A stretch of 6,298 nt of DNA from Acidobacteriota bacterium (GCA_021819255.1 JAKART010000149.1:1-6298), one strand, 5' to 3'. Shown: positions 1 to 5,857, counted from the first letter of the stretch. The notes: generated by a model not told the origin, from the sequence alone. A program made the numbers and translations.

Positions 1-1809
1 CGATCTAAACCGGGCGCCGCCGTGGGCATCCTCGCAGGCCAGACGCAGATGGCGACGGTTGATCACGCGTGGATCTGCGGCCAGCCGCACGCCGCGGCTC
101 ACAAGCACCGGCTCTTCGTTCCCGTGGCCAAACGGCGCCATCTGTTCCAGGCTGGCGAAGAACGGGGCGGTCAGATCGCGCAGACGGACTTCGGCATCGC
201 AGGCCAGCGCCTGCCCCAGCTCCGCAACGCTCAACCATTGGGCTGCGTAACGCAGCATCCGCTCCCGCAGCTCACCCACCCGCTCTGAGGCCAAGGAGAA
301 GCCTACGGCGTGGGCGTGGCCGCCGAAGCGGGTAAACAACCGCTCCTTTCCCCAGCCATCGATGGCGGTGAGTGCATCGAGCAGATGAAACCCGGCCACC
401 GAGCGCCCCGAGCCATAGGCCTCGCCATCCTCGTGGGTCATCACCAGCGCCGGTCTGGCGGTCCGCTCCACCACGCGGGAAGCCAGAATTCCGATGACGC
501 CCCGATGCCATGCTCCAGATGCGGCTGGGGCTTGTCCGGAGGCTGAAGATCCGGAGGCTGAAGATCCGGAGGCTGAAGATCCGGAGGCTGAAGATCCGGG
601 GGCTGCCGGGAGGGATGCATCGTCCAGGACAAAACAAGGCGGAGTGGCGGCCGGCAGGGAGGGAGCTAGCCGGGCGGCATCGGGAAAAGCTGCCGTTGGG
701 GGCTCAAGCTGGGCTTCAATCTGGACTTCAATCGAGCGCAGCGCTTCGGCCTCCCTGGCCCTGCGCTCGCCGTTCAAGCGATGCAGTTTCTCGGCCAGCG
801 TCCGGGCCGTGGAGGAATCGCGTGTGAGGAACAACTCGACCACGTCGGAGGCGATGTCCATTCGACCTGCCGCATTGATCCGCGGCGCCAGGCGGAAAGC
901 CACATCCTTCGCCGAGATTGGTCGACTTGTATCGATCTGAGCCAGCTCCATCAGGGCGCGGAGGCCCGGTTGGAGGGGCTGCCGGAGTTCCAGCAATCCC
1001 AGCGCGGCCAGAGTCCGGTTCTCTTCCGTCAACGGCACGGCATCGGCAATGGTTGCGATCGCCACCAGTTTGAGGAAGGAGGGAAGCATCTTCTCCCGCA
1101 CCCGATTCCGGTCCGCGGCGTCGGCGGCGCTTTGCTCCAGCAGCGCCTGCGCCAGCTTGAGCGCCACGGCGGCCCCGCAGAGGTCCTTGCAGGGATAGGG
1201 GCAACCGGGCTGGTTCGGGTTCAGCACCGCAATCGCCTCCGGGACGACGGCCTCCGCTCCGGGCCCTTCGGGCAGATGATGGTCGGTGACGATCAGATCC
1301 AGTCCCAGGCGCCGGGCCTCGGCAGCGGCCGCAAAGGCGCGTATGCCGGTATCTACGCTTACCACCAGCCGCACTCCCTCCGCCGCGGCCGCTTCGATGC
1401 GGGCATCCTGCATTCCATAGCCTTCGCGAACGCGGTGAGGGATGTGATAGCGGACATCGGCTTTGACGCCCAGCCAGGTTGCGGCGCGTTCCAGCGCGGT
1501 CTTGAGCAGCACCGTCGCCACGGTTCCGTCCACGTCATAGTCTCCGTAGATCAGCACCGGTTCCTTCTGCTCAAGAGCGGACTGCAGCCTGGCTACGGCC
1601 TTGCGCATTCCCAGCATCCTGCCGGGATCATGTAACTGCGCCGGTTCTGGACGCAGAAAGCTCTTCGCTGCCTGGAGCGTCACCACGCCGCGGCCAAGGA
1701 GCAATCGGGCGATCGGCTCCGGGATCTCCAGCGCCTGCGCCAACTCCGCTGAGGCTGCACTCTGCCCCGTGGCCACCACCCAAGCATCCTGAACCGGCTG
1801 ACTACGCAC
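1..1809 (-). CDS. recJ: Single-stranded-DNA-specific 5'-3' exonuclease RecJ (3' end beyond the window)
   Basis: RecJ is a metal-dependent DHH/DHHA1 phosphoesterase that degrades ssDNA 5' to 3' in recombination and mismatch repair. The frame is open for 603 codons to the left edge, with no stop. Visible motifs in family order: DYDVDG (residues 90-95), VSVDTG (150-155), DHH (176-178), an NP..P.C.YP.K.LCGAAVA block (197-216), IADAVPL (254-260), RLAPRINAAGRM (306-317), LNGERR (345-350), WHRGVIGI (434-441), GSGRSVAGFHLL, RFGGHAHAVGF, and PFGHGNEEPV near the end. The active-site Asp and His residues are all present. The start is GTG at 1809, preceded by GGGAG six bases upstream; an in-frame TAA lies 12 codons upstream. 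The C-terminal OB-like end, probably a few tens of residues, is missing. The oddity is a low-complexity Gly/Ser/Ala/Pro insertion at about 398-433, just before WHRGVIGI, containing four exact GSSAS repeats. Family identity is secure; the effect of the insertion on activity is unknown. Confidence 0.96.
   Translation of the reverse strand, partial: MRSQPVQDAWVVATGQSAASAELAQALEIPEPIARLLLGRGVVTLQAAKSFLRPEPAQLHDPGRMLGMRKAVARLQSALEQKEPVLIYGDYDVDGTVATVLLKTALERAATWLGVKADVRYHIPHRVREGYGMQDARIEAAAAEGVRLVVSVDTGIRAFAAAAEARRLGLDLIVTDHHLPEGPGAEAVVPEAIAVLNPNQPGCPYPCKDLCGAAVALKLAQALLEQSAADAADRNRVREKMLPSFLKLVAIATIADAVPLTEENRTLAALGLLELRQPLQPGLRALMELAQIDTSRPISAKDVAFRLAPRINAAGRMDIASDVVELFLTRDSSTARTLAEKLHRLNGERRAREAEALRSIEVQIEAQLEPPTAAFPDAARLAPSLPAATPPCFVLDDASLPAAPGSSASGSSASGSSASGSSASGQAPAASGAWHRGVIGILASRVVERTARPALVMTHEDGEAYGSGRSVAGFHLLDALTAIDGWGKERLFTRFGGHAHAVGFSLASERVGELRERMLRYAAQWLSVAELGQALACDAEVRLRDLTAPFFASLEQMAPFGHGNEEPVLVSRGVRLAADPRVINRRHLRLACEDAHGGARFRS
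535..599. repeat. 15-bp tandem repeat inside recJ (4 copies plus a partial copy)
   Basis: The plus-strand unit TCCGGAGGCTGAAGA occurs at 535-549, 550-564, 565-579 and 580-594 with no mismatch, followed by the start of a fifth copy (TCCGG at 595-599). On the recJ strand it reads GGA TCT TCA GCC TCC, encoding GSSAS four times. The 15-bp unit keeps frame whatever the copy number, so slippage would change linker length without inactivating the gene. Perfect identity suggests recent expansion or ongoing slippage. Confidence 0.97.
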
Positions 1810-1868
1810 CGCGTCTCCCGTGCTCCTGTCCCGTTTGTGACCTTACCCGCGCTGGAGATCCCCGCCCG

Positions 1869-1886
1869 CCGGTCCGGAGGGACCGG
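1869..1886. repeat. Inverted repeat in the recJ upstream region
   Basis: CCGGTCC (1869-1875) and GGACCGG (1880-1886) form a perfect 7-bp stem with a 4-base GGAG loop. It lies 60 bases upstream of the recJ start. No T-run follows on either strand, so it does not look like an intrinsic terminator. It could be a leader hairpin or an operator-like site. Confidence 0.5.
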
Positions 1887-1990
1887 ACCAGAGCCGAGGC
1901 AGGTGAAAGCAGGGCGATCCCCCCGGGGACGAACTTAGTTGAGGAGGTTCTGCGCCGGGCGTTGGTTCCTCCGTGGCGCCCTGCTGCTAA

Positions 1991-2020
1991 AGAATATCCA
2001 GCGAGTCTACCTCTTCACAA
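1991..2020 (-). promoter_or_regulatory. Candidate sigma70-type promoter for recJ
   Basis: On the minus strand, TTGTGA (2020-2015, 4/6 to TTGACA) and TATTCT (1996-1991, 4/6 to TATAAT) are separated by 18 bases. Transcription would begin near 1984 and give recJ a leader of about 175 bases that includes the 1869-1886 hairpin. The match is moderate and could be chance in a region of this size. Confidence 0.3.
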
Positions 2021-2022
2021 AC

Positions 2023-2047
2023 GCGGGTAGAGCGCTGAGTGACCCGC
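2023..2047. repeat. Short inverted repeat downstream of the acidic-protein gene
   Basis: GCGGGT (2023-2028) and ACCCGC (2042-2047) form a 6-bp stem with a 13-base loop, 22 bases past the stop of the minus-strand gene ending at 2069. On that strand only a short GTTTGTG follows, so it is at best a weak terminator. Confidence 0.3.
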
Positions 2048-2068
2048 CCGGCCGTTCCTCTTCCGTCT

Positions 2069-2542
2069 CTATTCTTCGTCGCGATCATCCAAAAGGATCT
2101 GTCCCATATGGTCTGCCGCGGAGTTCATGAGGTCCTGGAAGACGTCATACCACTCCGTGGCCGTCTCATAGAGGAAGATCACTCCGCCGTGGGAGAATCC
2201 AAGTTGAAGGTAGCCGGTCTTGCCAACGTGCTGCTGCAGGCTCTGGGCCTCCTCCAGTTCGGTGGTGTCTCCATCCGGAGAGGGATGGTTCCGTAGCTGG
2301 TTGATCAGGGCGGAAAGATCCTCCGGCTCCAGGATGACCTCGCTCATGGTGAGAAACGGCGTCTGGGCGGCTTTGGCGTGTTCCACAAAGTCCTTCCACC
2401 CGTCCACGTCGTCTTCTTCAAACAGAACGGTCGGCACGTTCTCCTGTACATAGCCCTTCATGCGCCGCATCCCATGTCCGGCGATGAAGGCGACCATGTC
2501 GTCCTTAACTGCAGATAGATCATCAAAGGCCATAGCCCTCAT
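2069..2542 (-). CDS. Acidic conserved-looking protein of unknown function
   Basis: A 157-residue soluble protein that I do not recognise. It is strongly acidic, with EEDD near the middle of the N-terminal half, LEPEDL, PDGDTTELEE and a DDRDEE tail. It has no signal peptide, membrane segment or cysteine. An aromatic C-terminal patch (TEWYDVFQDLM) and a hydrophobic strand-like stretch (GGVIFLYET) suggest a compact alpha/beta fold. The ATG at 2542 has AAGGTGA 12 bases upstream, somewhat far; a second ATG at 2533 (MAFDDL) has GAGG almost adjacent, so the N-terminus may be three residues shorter. It is divergent from the DUF507 pair across 61 bases and points the same way as recJ, 259 bases away. 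The acidic, globular composition and the length uninterrupted by stops support a real gene. No function can be assigned from sequence. Confidence 0.82.
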   Translation of the reverse strand: MRAMAFDDLSAVKDDMVAFIAGHGMRRMKGYVQENVPTVLFEEDDVDGWKDFVEHAKAAQTPFLTMSEVILEPEDLSALINQLRNHPSPDGDTTELEEAQSLQQHVGKTGYLQLGFSHGGVIFLYETATEWYDVFQDLMNSAADHMGQILLDDRDEE

Positions 2543-2586
2543 TCTCGCAGAAGTTCACCTTGCCTGACGCCCCAATCTCTGCGTGC

Positions 2587-2592
2587 TAACCT
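2587..2592 (+). promoter_or_regulatory. Possible extended -10 element for the DUF507 pair
   Basis: TAACCT (2587-2592) is preceded by TG plus one base (TGC at 2584-2586), an extended -10 arrangement. TTGCCT at 2560-2565 is too far away (21 bases) to be a good -35. Transcription from here would begin only a few bases before the ATG at 2604, giving a nearly leaderless mRNA. That fits the absence of a clear Shine-Dalgarno sequence before this gene. The support is weak. Confidence 0.25.
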
Positions 2593-2603
2593 AAGAATTG
2601 CCC

Positions 2604-2882
2604 ATGATTTTTTCCAAAGATTACGTCAGCTACCTTGCCCGCCAGACCAGCAAACACCTGGTGGCCGCCAAGATGATCAAGACCGACAAGCCGGCCCTGG
2701 TCGATGAACGGCTCGCCAAGGCTTTGATCGAAGAGCTGTCTCTGGAAGATCGCATCAACGAGGAAGTTCGCGTCATTCTGGAAGCATTCCAGGACGATAT
2801 GCTCAAAACCGGAGCCAGTTATCCCGAGATGTTCAAGAAGGTCAAGCAGGAACTGGCCCGCAAGTACAAGGCGGTGCTATGA
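2604..2882 (+). CDS. DUF507 family protein, first of a tandem pair
   Basis: A 92-residue, highly charged, mostly helical protein. I assign it to the DUF507 family from its size, its N-terminal pattern (MIFSKDYVSYLARQ, resembling the family's short beta-helix start), the central DRINEEVRVIL helix and its position beside a clearer DUF507 gene. The function of DUF507 is not known. It lacks the aromatic EWDxLYRKYY tail of its neighbour and ends instead in a basic helix (residues about 77-92, KKVKQELARKYKAVL). I use ATG 2604; an in-frame TTG at 2598 would add two residues, and neither has a clear ribosome-binding site. Its TGA overlaps the next gene's ATG (ATGA), which suggests translational coupling and possibly a joint complex. 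No signal peptide or membrane segment is seen. Confidence 0.85.
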   Translation: MIFSKDYVSYLARQTSKHLVAAKMIKTDKPALVDERLAKALIEELSLEDRINEEVRVILEAFQDDMLKTGASYPEMFKKVKQELARKYKAVL

Positions 2883-3199
2883 GTGCCATGCGCGGAGCCC
2901 CCGATCTCAAGTCCACCTACACCACCCGCATCTCGGACGACAAGCTGAACAAGCTGGCCCATACGGTAGCCGATACCCTGGCCGAGATCGATGAGGTCGA
3001 CTTTCTGGAAGATCGCAATACGATCCGCCAGGAGGCTCGCCGCGCGTTGACGAAGCTCCTGCTGGAAGAGGTGAAGATCGATGCCGCGGCGCGGCAGAAG
3101 ATCGCCTCCCAGCGCCGCATCATCCCGGAGGGATCCCAGGAGTGGGACATCCTGTACCGCAAGTACTACAACGATGAGGTCAAAAAGCTGGGTATTTGA
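2879..3199 (+). CDS. DUF507 family protein, second of a tandem pair
   Basis: A 106-residue soluble, helix-rich protein with the hallmarks of DUF507: an N-terminal TRISDDKLNKLAHTVAD segment, a central IRQEARRALTKLLLEE helix, then KIASQRR.IPEGS.EW and the aromatic tail EWDILYRKYYNDE (residues 88-100). The family has no established biochemical role. The start is the ATG at 2879, inside the upstream gene's stop (ATGA), with AAGGCGG ending six bases before it; the later ATG at 2888 lacks a binding site. The first ten residues precede the usual family start and may be a disordered extension. The gene is co-transcribed with the preceding DUF507 gene and is followed 110 bases later by tRNA-Glu, which has its own promoter. 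Family assignment is fairly secure. Confidence 0.93.
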   Translation: MSAMRGAPDLKSTYTTRISDDKLNKLAHTVADTLAEIDEVDFLEDRNTIRQEARRALTKLLLEEVKIDAAARQKIASQRRIIPEGSQEWDILYRKYYNDEVKKLGI

Positions 3200-3267
3200 G
3201 AGGCGGAAGTAGCGAGACCCATCATGGACTGGCATGACCCGCCGCTCTTCTCCAGCCCCGCTGCTTT

Positions 3268-3276
3268 TGCTATACT
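3268..3276 (+). promoter_or_regulatory. Extended -10 promoter of tRNA-Glu
   Basis: TGCTATACT contains TG at 3268-3269 and a 5/6 -10 hexamer, TATACT, at 3271-3276. The -35 region 17 bases upstream (TTCTCC) is poor, as is usual for extended -10 promoters. Transcription would begin around 3283, about 27 bases before the mature tRNA, leaving a short 5' leader for RNase P. Confidence 0.7.
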
Positions 3277-3309
3277 CAGGGGGTCGCAACGGATTCCCCG
3301 TCCGTCTAT

Positions 3310-3386
3310 GGCGTTATGGTGTAACTGGTTAACACGTCGCCCTCTCAAGGCGAAGAGTCCGGGTTCGAGCCCCGGTAACGCTACCA
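3310..3386 (+). tRNA. tRNA-Glu, anticodon CTC, CCA encoded
   Basis: The full cloverleaf can be drawn. Acceptor GGCGTTA (3310-3316) pairs with TAACGCT (3376-3382) through seven pairs, with G-U at the first position. The D stem is GTGT/ACAC with loop AACTGGTTA. The anticodon stem is TCGCC/GGCGA around loop CTCTCAA, with anticodon CTC at 3344-3346 reading GAG. The variable loop has 5 bases. The T arm is CCGGG/CCCGG with loop TTCGAGC. The discriminator is A, then CCA at 3384-3386. No intrinsic terminator with a T-run follows. Confidence 0.98.
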
Positions 3387-3703
3387 AAAACATCAATAAA
3401 ACCAAACATTGAGACCGATGCGCCGCGACGGCGTGGGAGATGTCTTCCGCCTTGGCGGCACTGTTGGTGGCGCCCTTCTACGAATTGGGGCGGCCCTTGT
3501 GGCGGCACTCTGCTCTATGGACCGTTCCCGGTCACGGCGTGTGACGCGGCCCGACGCCGAGGCAGAGACCTGGGTGGTTCTTGATTCTTTGCAGCGGAAG
3601 TGCGCAGCCGCTCGGGGCCACGGACTGCGCCCGGGGCTGCCCAGCCTCCGCCGATGAAAGAGATCCTCTGTTGGCAACTCTTCGAAGTCTTCCCGACGGC
3701 GGC
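3387..3703. other. Non-coding stretch between tRNA-Glu and the phosphofructokinase gene
   Basis: No convincing gene. Short open frames on both strands are arginine/proline-rich and lack ribosome-binding sites. It contains small inverted repeats: CGCCG/CGGCG at 3421-3433, and a GTCAC/GTGAC hairpin at 3531-3545 that extends to CCG/CGG with one bulged base (3528-3549). A 10-bp direct repeat, TGGCGGCACT, occurs at 3453-3462 and 3500-3509. None has a T-run, so no intrinsic terminator for either the tRNA or the converging pfk gene is evident. Confidence 0.6.
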
Positions 3704-4741
3704 TCAGCCCTTCGGTTGCAGTCCCTCAATCACCTCGAAGAGGTCTTCGCCAACGGTTCTGTTCTTGGCGATGGCGTCTTCGAGTGGAATGTCCGTAATT
3801 CGGTTGGCTTGCAGCACCACCAGGCGTCCGGTCTTGCCCTGATGCACCAAGTCGATGGCGGCCACTCCGTAGCGCGTAGCCAGCATGCGGTCATAGGCTG
3901 TCGGCGTCCCGCCGCGCTGGGTGTGGCCCAGGTTGACGCTGCGGGTCTCATAGCCGGTGCGCTTTTCTATCTCCTCGGCCAAGGCCTGGCCAATGCCGCT
4001 CAGCCGCGCGTGGCCAAAGGAGTCCAGCTTCGCGCCGAGGGTTGCCTGTCCGGCGGCCTCTGAAAGCTTGGCTCCTTCGGCTACCACCACCAATGCAAAG
4101 CGCTTGCCGCTCTCCCAGCGGGCGCGCAGCAGACGAACGACTTCGTCCATGTCGATCGGCTTCTCCGGCGCCAGAATCACATCGGCCCCGCCGGCGATGC
4201 CCGAGGTCACGGCGATCCAGCCGGCGTCGCGTCCCATCACTTCCACAACCTGCACGCGGCTGTGCGCCTCGGTGGTCGAGTGCAGACGGTCGATTGCCTC
4301 GGTAGCGATGGACACCGCCGTATCGAAGCCGAAACAGACATCGGTTCCGCTCAAGTCATTGTCGATGGTCTTGGGGACTCCGACACAGTGGACTCCCCGC
4401 TTGACCAACTCCACGGAGATCGACTGCGTATCATCCCCGCCCATGGCGACCAGCGCATCCAGTTTGTGCCGTTGAATCGTGGCCAGGCAGCTTTCGAAAC
4501 CGCCTGGAATCTTCTTCACGTTGGTTCGCGAGGAGCGCAGAATGGTTCCTCCGCGGTGCAGAATTCCGCTGGTGGTGTGCAGGTCCAGCGGCATCGTGTG
4601 GTCCTCGATCACGCCTCGCCATCCCTCCAGGAATCCTACAAATTCATCCCCGTAGTGGGAGATGCCCTTGCGCACCACTGCCCGAATCACCGCGTTCAAT
4701 CCCGGGCAATCCCCTCCGCCTGTCAACATGCCGATTCGCAT
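3704..4741 (-). CDS. 6-phosphofructokinase, PPi-type active-site signature
   Basis: A 345-residue cytosolic enzyme of the PFK-A superfamily that phosphorylates fructose 6-phosphate to fructose 1,6-bisphosphate, the committing step of glycolysis. Landmarks: TGGGDCPGLNAVIR (7-20, phosphate-donor loop), the RSSRTN region (69-74), MGGDDTQS (100-107), PKTIDNDLSGTD (123-134, with base Asp127 and Asp129), MGRDAGWIA (169-177), APEKPID, and GHTQRGG near the C-terminus. Asp104 and Lys124 replace the two glycines of classical ATP-dependent PFK; this pair is the known signature of pyrophosphate-dependent members, whose reaction is reversible. I choose ATG 4741 because a textbook AGGAGG lies six bases upstream. 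A TTG 18 bases further upstream overlaps that Shine-Dalgarno site and is rejected. The length fits the 340-360-residue bacterial class. The symbol is left blank because pfkA versus pfp depends on the actual donor. Confidence 0.96.
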   Translation of the reverse strand: MRIGMLTGGGDCPGLNAVIRAVVRKGISHYGDEFVGFLEGWRGVIEDHTMPLDLHTTSGILHRGGTILRSSRTNVKKIPGGFESCLATIQRHKLDALVAMGGDDTQSISVELVKRGVHCVGVPKTIDNDLSGTDVCFGFDTAVSIATEAIDRLHSTTEAHSRVQVVEVMGRDAGWIAVTSGIAGGADVILAPEKPIDMDEVVRLLRARWESGKRFALVVVAEGAKLSEAAGQATLGAKLDSFGHARLSGIGQALAEEIEKRTGYETRSVNLGHTQRGGTPTAYDRMLATRYGVAAIDLVHQGKTGRLVVLQANRITDIPLEDAIAKNRTVGEDLFEVIEGLQPKG

Positions 4742-4747
4742 CTTTTG

Positions 4748-4753
4748 CCTCCT
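4748..4753 (-). promoter_or_regulatory. Shine-Dalgarno site deciding the phosphofructokinase start
   Basis: AGGAGG on the minus strand is separated from ATG 4741 by CAAAAG. This is ideal spacing and composition, and it excludes the upstream TTG at 4759 as the start. Confidence 0.9.
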
Positions 4754-4769
4754 GAGCAACTAGAACCTT

Positions 4770-4775
4770 ATGATA
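4770..4775 (-). promoter_or_regulatory. Candidate -10 element for the phosphofructokinase gene
   Basis: TATCAT on the minus strand matches TATAAT at 5 of 6 bases. Transcription would begin near 4763, leaving about 22 bases to ATG 4741, which just accommodates the AGGAGG. No recognisable -35 is present 16-18 bases upstream, so this may need an activator or be fortuitous. Confidence 0.4.
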
Positions 4776-5078
4776 ACGCGGCTCCAGGTGGAAGTTCTGC
4801 GGCAGGCCACTGCGCCCAGCCTGCGTGCGCCCATCGCCCAGCGTCTCTCGCACGCAGCCTTCGACAGAGATCTTTTAGCAGCGTGTCCCGGAGCCCGAGG
4901 CTGACCTCACGCCGGACAGCGTGGATACCCGTGGCTGCCGAAGGTGTTCGATTTTTTCCTGGCGCGTCCCGGCTGAAGGCAGCGGCTTCCTGCAACGTGT
5001 CGGCGGAGATTTTTCTCAGGACGGGGAGCCTGCCTTTGCGGGTTCGAGGTCGAAATCTCAACTGCCGGTCTGGCTGAA
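4776..5078. other. Intergenic region between divergent genes
   Basis: This is part of a 402-base gap between divergently oriented genes (4742-5143). Apart from the 9-bp inverted repeat I see only a small GAGA/TCTC hairpin with a T loop at 5006-5017. A 110-codon minus-strand open frame spans 5100-4768, but it has no ribosome-binding site and its third-position GC is about 60%, like the background. I do not call it a gene. Confidence 0.5.
4821..4857. repeat. 9-bp inverted repeat upstream of the phosphofructokinase gene
   Basis: CTGCGTGCG (4821-4829) and CGCACGCAG (4849-4857) are perfect complements flanking 19 bases. The left arm is about 46 bases upstream of the candidate -10 of the minus-strand pfk gene. 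It could be a regulator site, a hairpin in a longer leader, or a terminator fragment; no T-run flanks it. Confidence 0.6.
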
Positions 5079-5106
5079 GCTCCCATGGCGTGGCTCCCAT
5101 GGCTTG
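5079..5106. repeat. Tandem 14-bp repeat with palindromic cores before the membrane-protein gene
   Basis: GCTCCCATGGCGTG (5079-5092) is followed directly by GCTCCCATGGCTTG (5093-5106), 13 of 14 bases identical. Each unit contains the palindrome CCATGG. The array ends 37 bases before the downstream ATG and just ahead of a TTGACG (5108-5113) that could serve as a -35, so it may be an operator. A simple local duplication is equally possible. Confidence 0.75.
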
Positions 5107-5143
5107 GTTGACGCCATCGGATAGCCTCTGCGAGACTCGATTT

Positions 5144-5857
5144 ATGCCCTATACCGGTCGAGTAGAACTGGCCCAGGAGCGCAAGTTGCGCAGCAGCAAT
5201 ACGCGCCTTTACCGCGCCGCGCACTGGCCTCTTTGGATCTGGGTGTTCTTCCTTGCCGCTGGTCCGCTGACGTTCAGTTTGTTTGCCAAAGGTATTCATC
5301 CTGGCAATCTGCTCTGGCTGGCGGTGGTGATGGTGGCCACCGGCATTGCTGCGATCCGTGGAAGCCTGCCCGGGGCCGAGCCGAGACCTTACATCTTGCG
5401 CTTCGACGAAGATAAGCCCAACCCTCTGTACCGCCGAGTCTGCTACACCTTTGCCTGGAATGCGGTGCTCAGCTTTGCTCTGCTTAACCTGAGCGGCCTT
5501 CTGGTGGCGGTGATAAGCGGAGTCTGGCATCTGAAGCAGATCTATGACTACGGTTATACCCCGCTCAGCCTGCTGATTCTTCTTCTTGGCGCCACGGGCA
5601 AGCTGCCCCGGGTGCGACCTTCGACCCGAGGGGAGGGGACGGAGCGGCGATACTTTTACGGCTCGGTCTGGGCCGTCACCTTGGCTCAAACGGTCCTGCT
5701 GTTGCTGTGGAAACTGTTGCCGCGCACCCACAGCGCTGATCAAGTGAAGCTTGCAGCTTATGTCGCAGTGCTTGCTCTGGCGGGCCTGGCTGCCTGGCGA
5801 GGACTGTTCCCACGGACTCGCCCCATCCTGCCCGGCGAGTCCATGGTCGCCGACTGA
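5144..5857 (+). CDS. Six-segment integral membrane protein of unknown function
   Basis: A 237-residue protein that I do not recognise. Hydrophobic segments lie at about residues 28-48, 55-72, 101-127, 138-152, 171-192 and 203-222. The N-terminus (1-27) is rich in Arg and Lys (RKLR, RLYR), suggesting a cytoplasmic N-terminus. The loops at 72-99 and 153-170 also carry many Arg, so they are probably cytoplasmic. No catalytic motif, signal-peptidase site or known transporter signature is seen. Residues 67-84 (GIAAIRG..PG.EPRPYI) resemble 214-229 (GLAAWRG.FPRTRPIL), suggesting internal duplication. I choose ATG 5144 (MPYTGRVEL), with GAGA eight bases upstream. Earlier in-frame starts (GTG 5090, ATG 5099) would run through the tandem repeat and lack a binding site. 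The gene is monocistronic: 402 bases from pfk and closed by a hairpin terminator. It is certainly coding, but the role is unknown. Confidence 0.85.
   Translation: MPYTGRVELAQERKLRSSNTRLYRAAHWPLWIWVFFLAAGPLTFSLFAKGIHPGNLLWLAVVMVATGIAAIRGSLPGAEPRPYILRFDEDKPNPLYRRVCYTFAWNAVLSFALLNLSGLLVAVISGVWHLKQIYDYGYTPLSLLILLLGATGKLPRVRPSTRGEGTERRYFYGSVWAVTLAQTVLLLLWKLLPRTHSADQVKLAAYVAVLALAGLAAWRGLFPRTRPILPGESMVAD

Noticed and set aside
535..599. 15-bp repeats considered as a CRISPR array or iterons
   Set aside because: No spacers between units, and the repeats are in frame within recJ, so they are a coding minisatellite.
272..1204. Minus-strand open frames at 272-637 and 728-1204, suggesting recJ is broken into pieces
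   Set aside because: They are in other frames. The true recJ frame is continuous from 1809 to 1 and contains no stop or frameshift.
494..1635. Plus-strand open frames of up to 284 codons across 494-1635
   Set aside because: They lie opposite recJ, whose complete motif series on the minus strand explains the region. They are mirror frames of a GC-rich gene.
1869..1915. Resemblance of GGTCCGGAGGGACC and the following AAAGCAGGG to the SRP RNA domain IV core
   Set aside because: The stem is perfectly paired and lacks the asymmetric internal loops and the AGCAG element in the correct position required for SRP RNA.
3420..3434. GC hairpin after tRNA-Glu considered as a terminator
   Set aside because: Only a 5-bp stem, and no T-run follows.
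3409..3657. 82-codon plus-strand frame after tRNA-Glu
   Set aside because: Start lacks a ribosome-binding site and the product is an arginine-rich low-information sequence. An overlapping opposite-strand frame of similar size is equally open, as expected for GC-rich non-coding DNA.
4768..5100. 110-codon minus-strand open frame just upstream of the PFK gene
   Set aside because: No Shine-Dalgarno site before its ATG, third-position GC about 60% (background level), many rare Arg codons, and it spans the inverted repeat and tandem repeat. No family resemblance was recognised. A homologue search could revive it.
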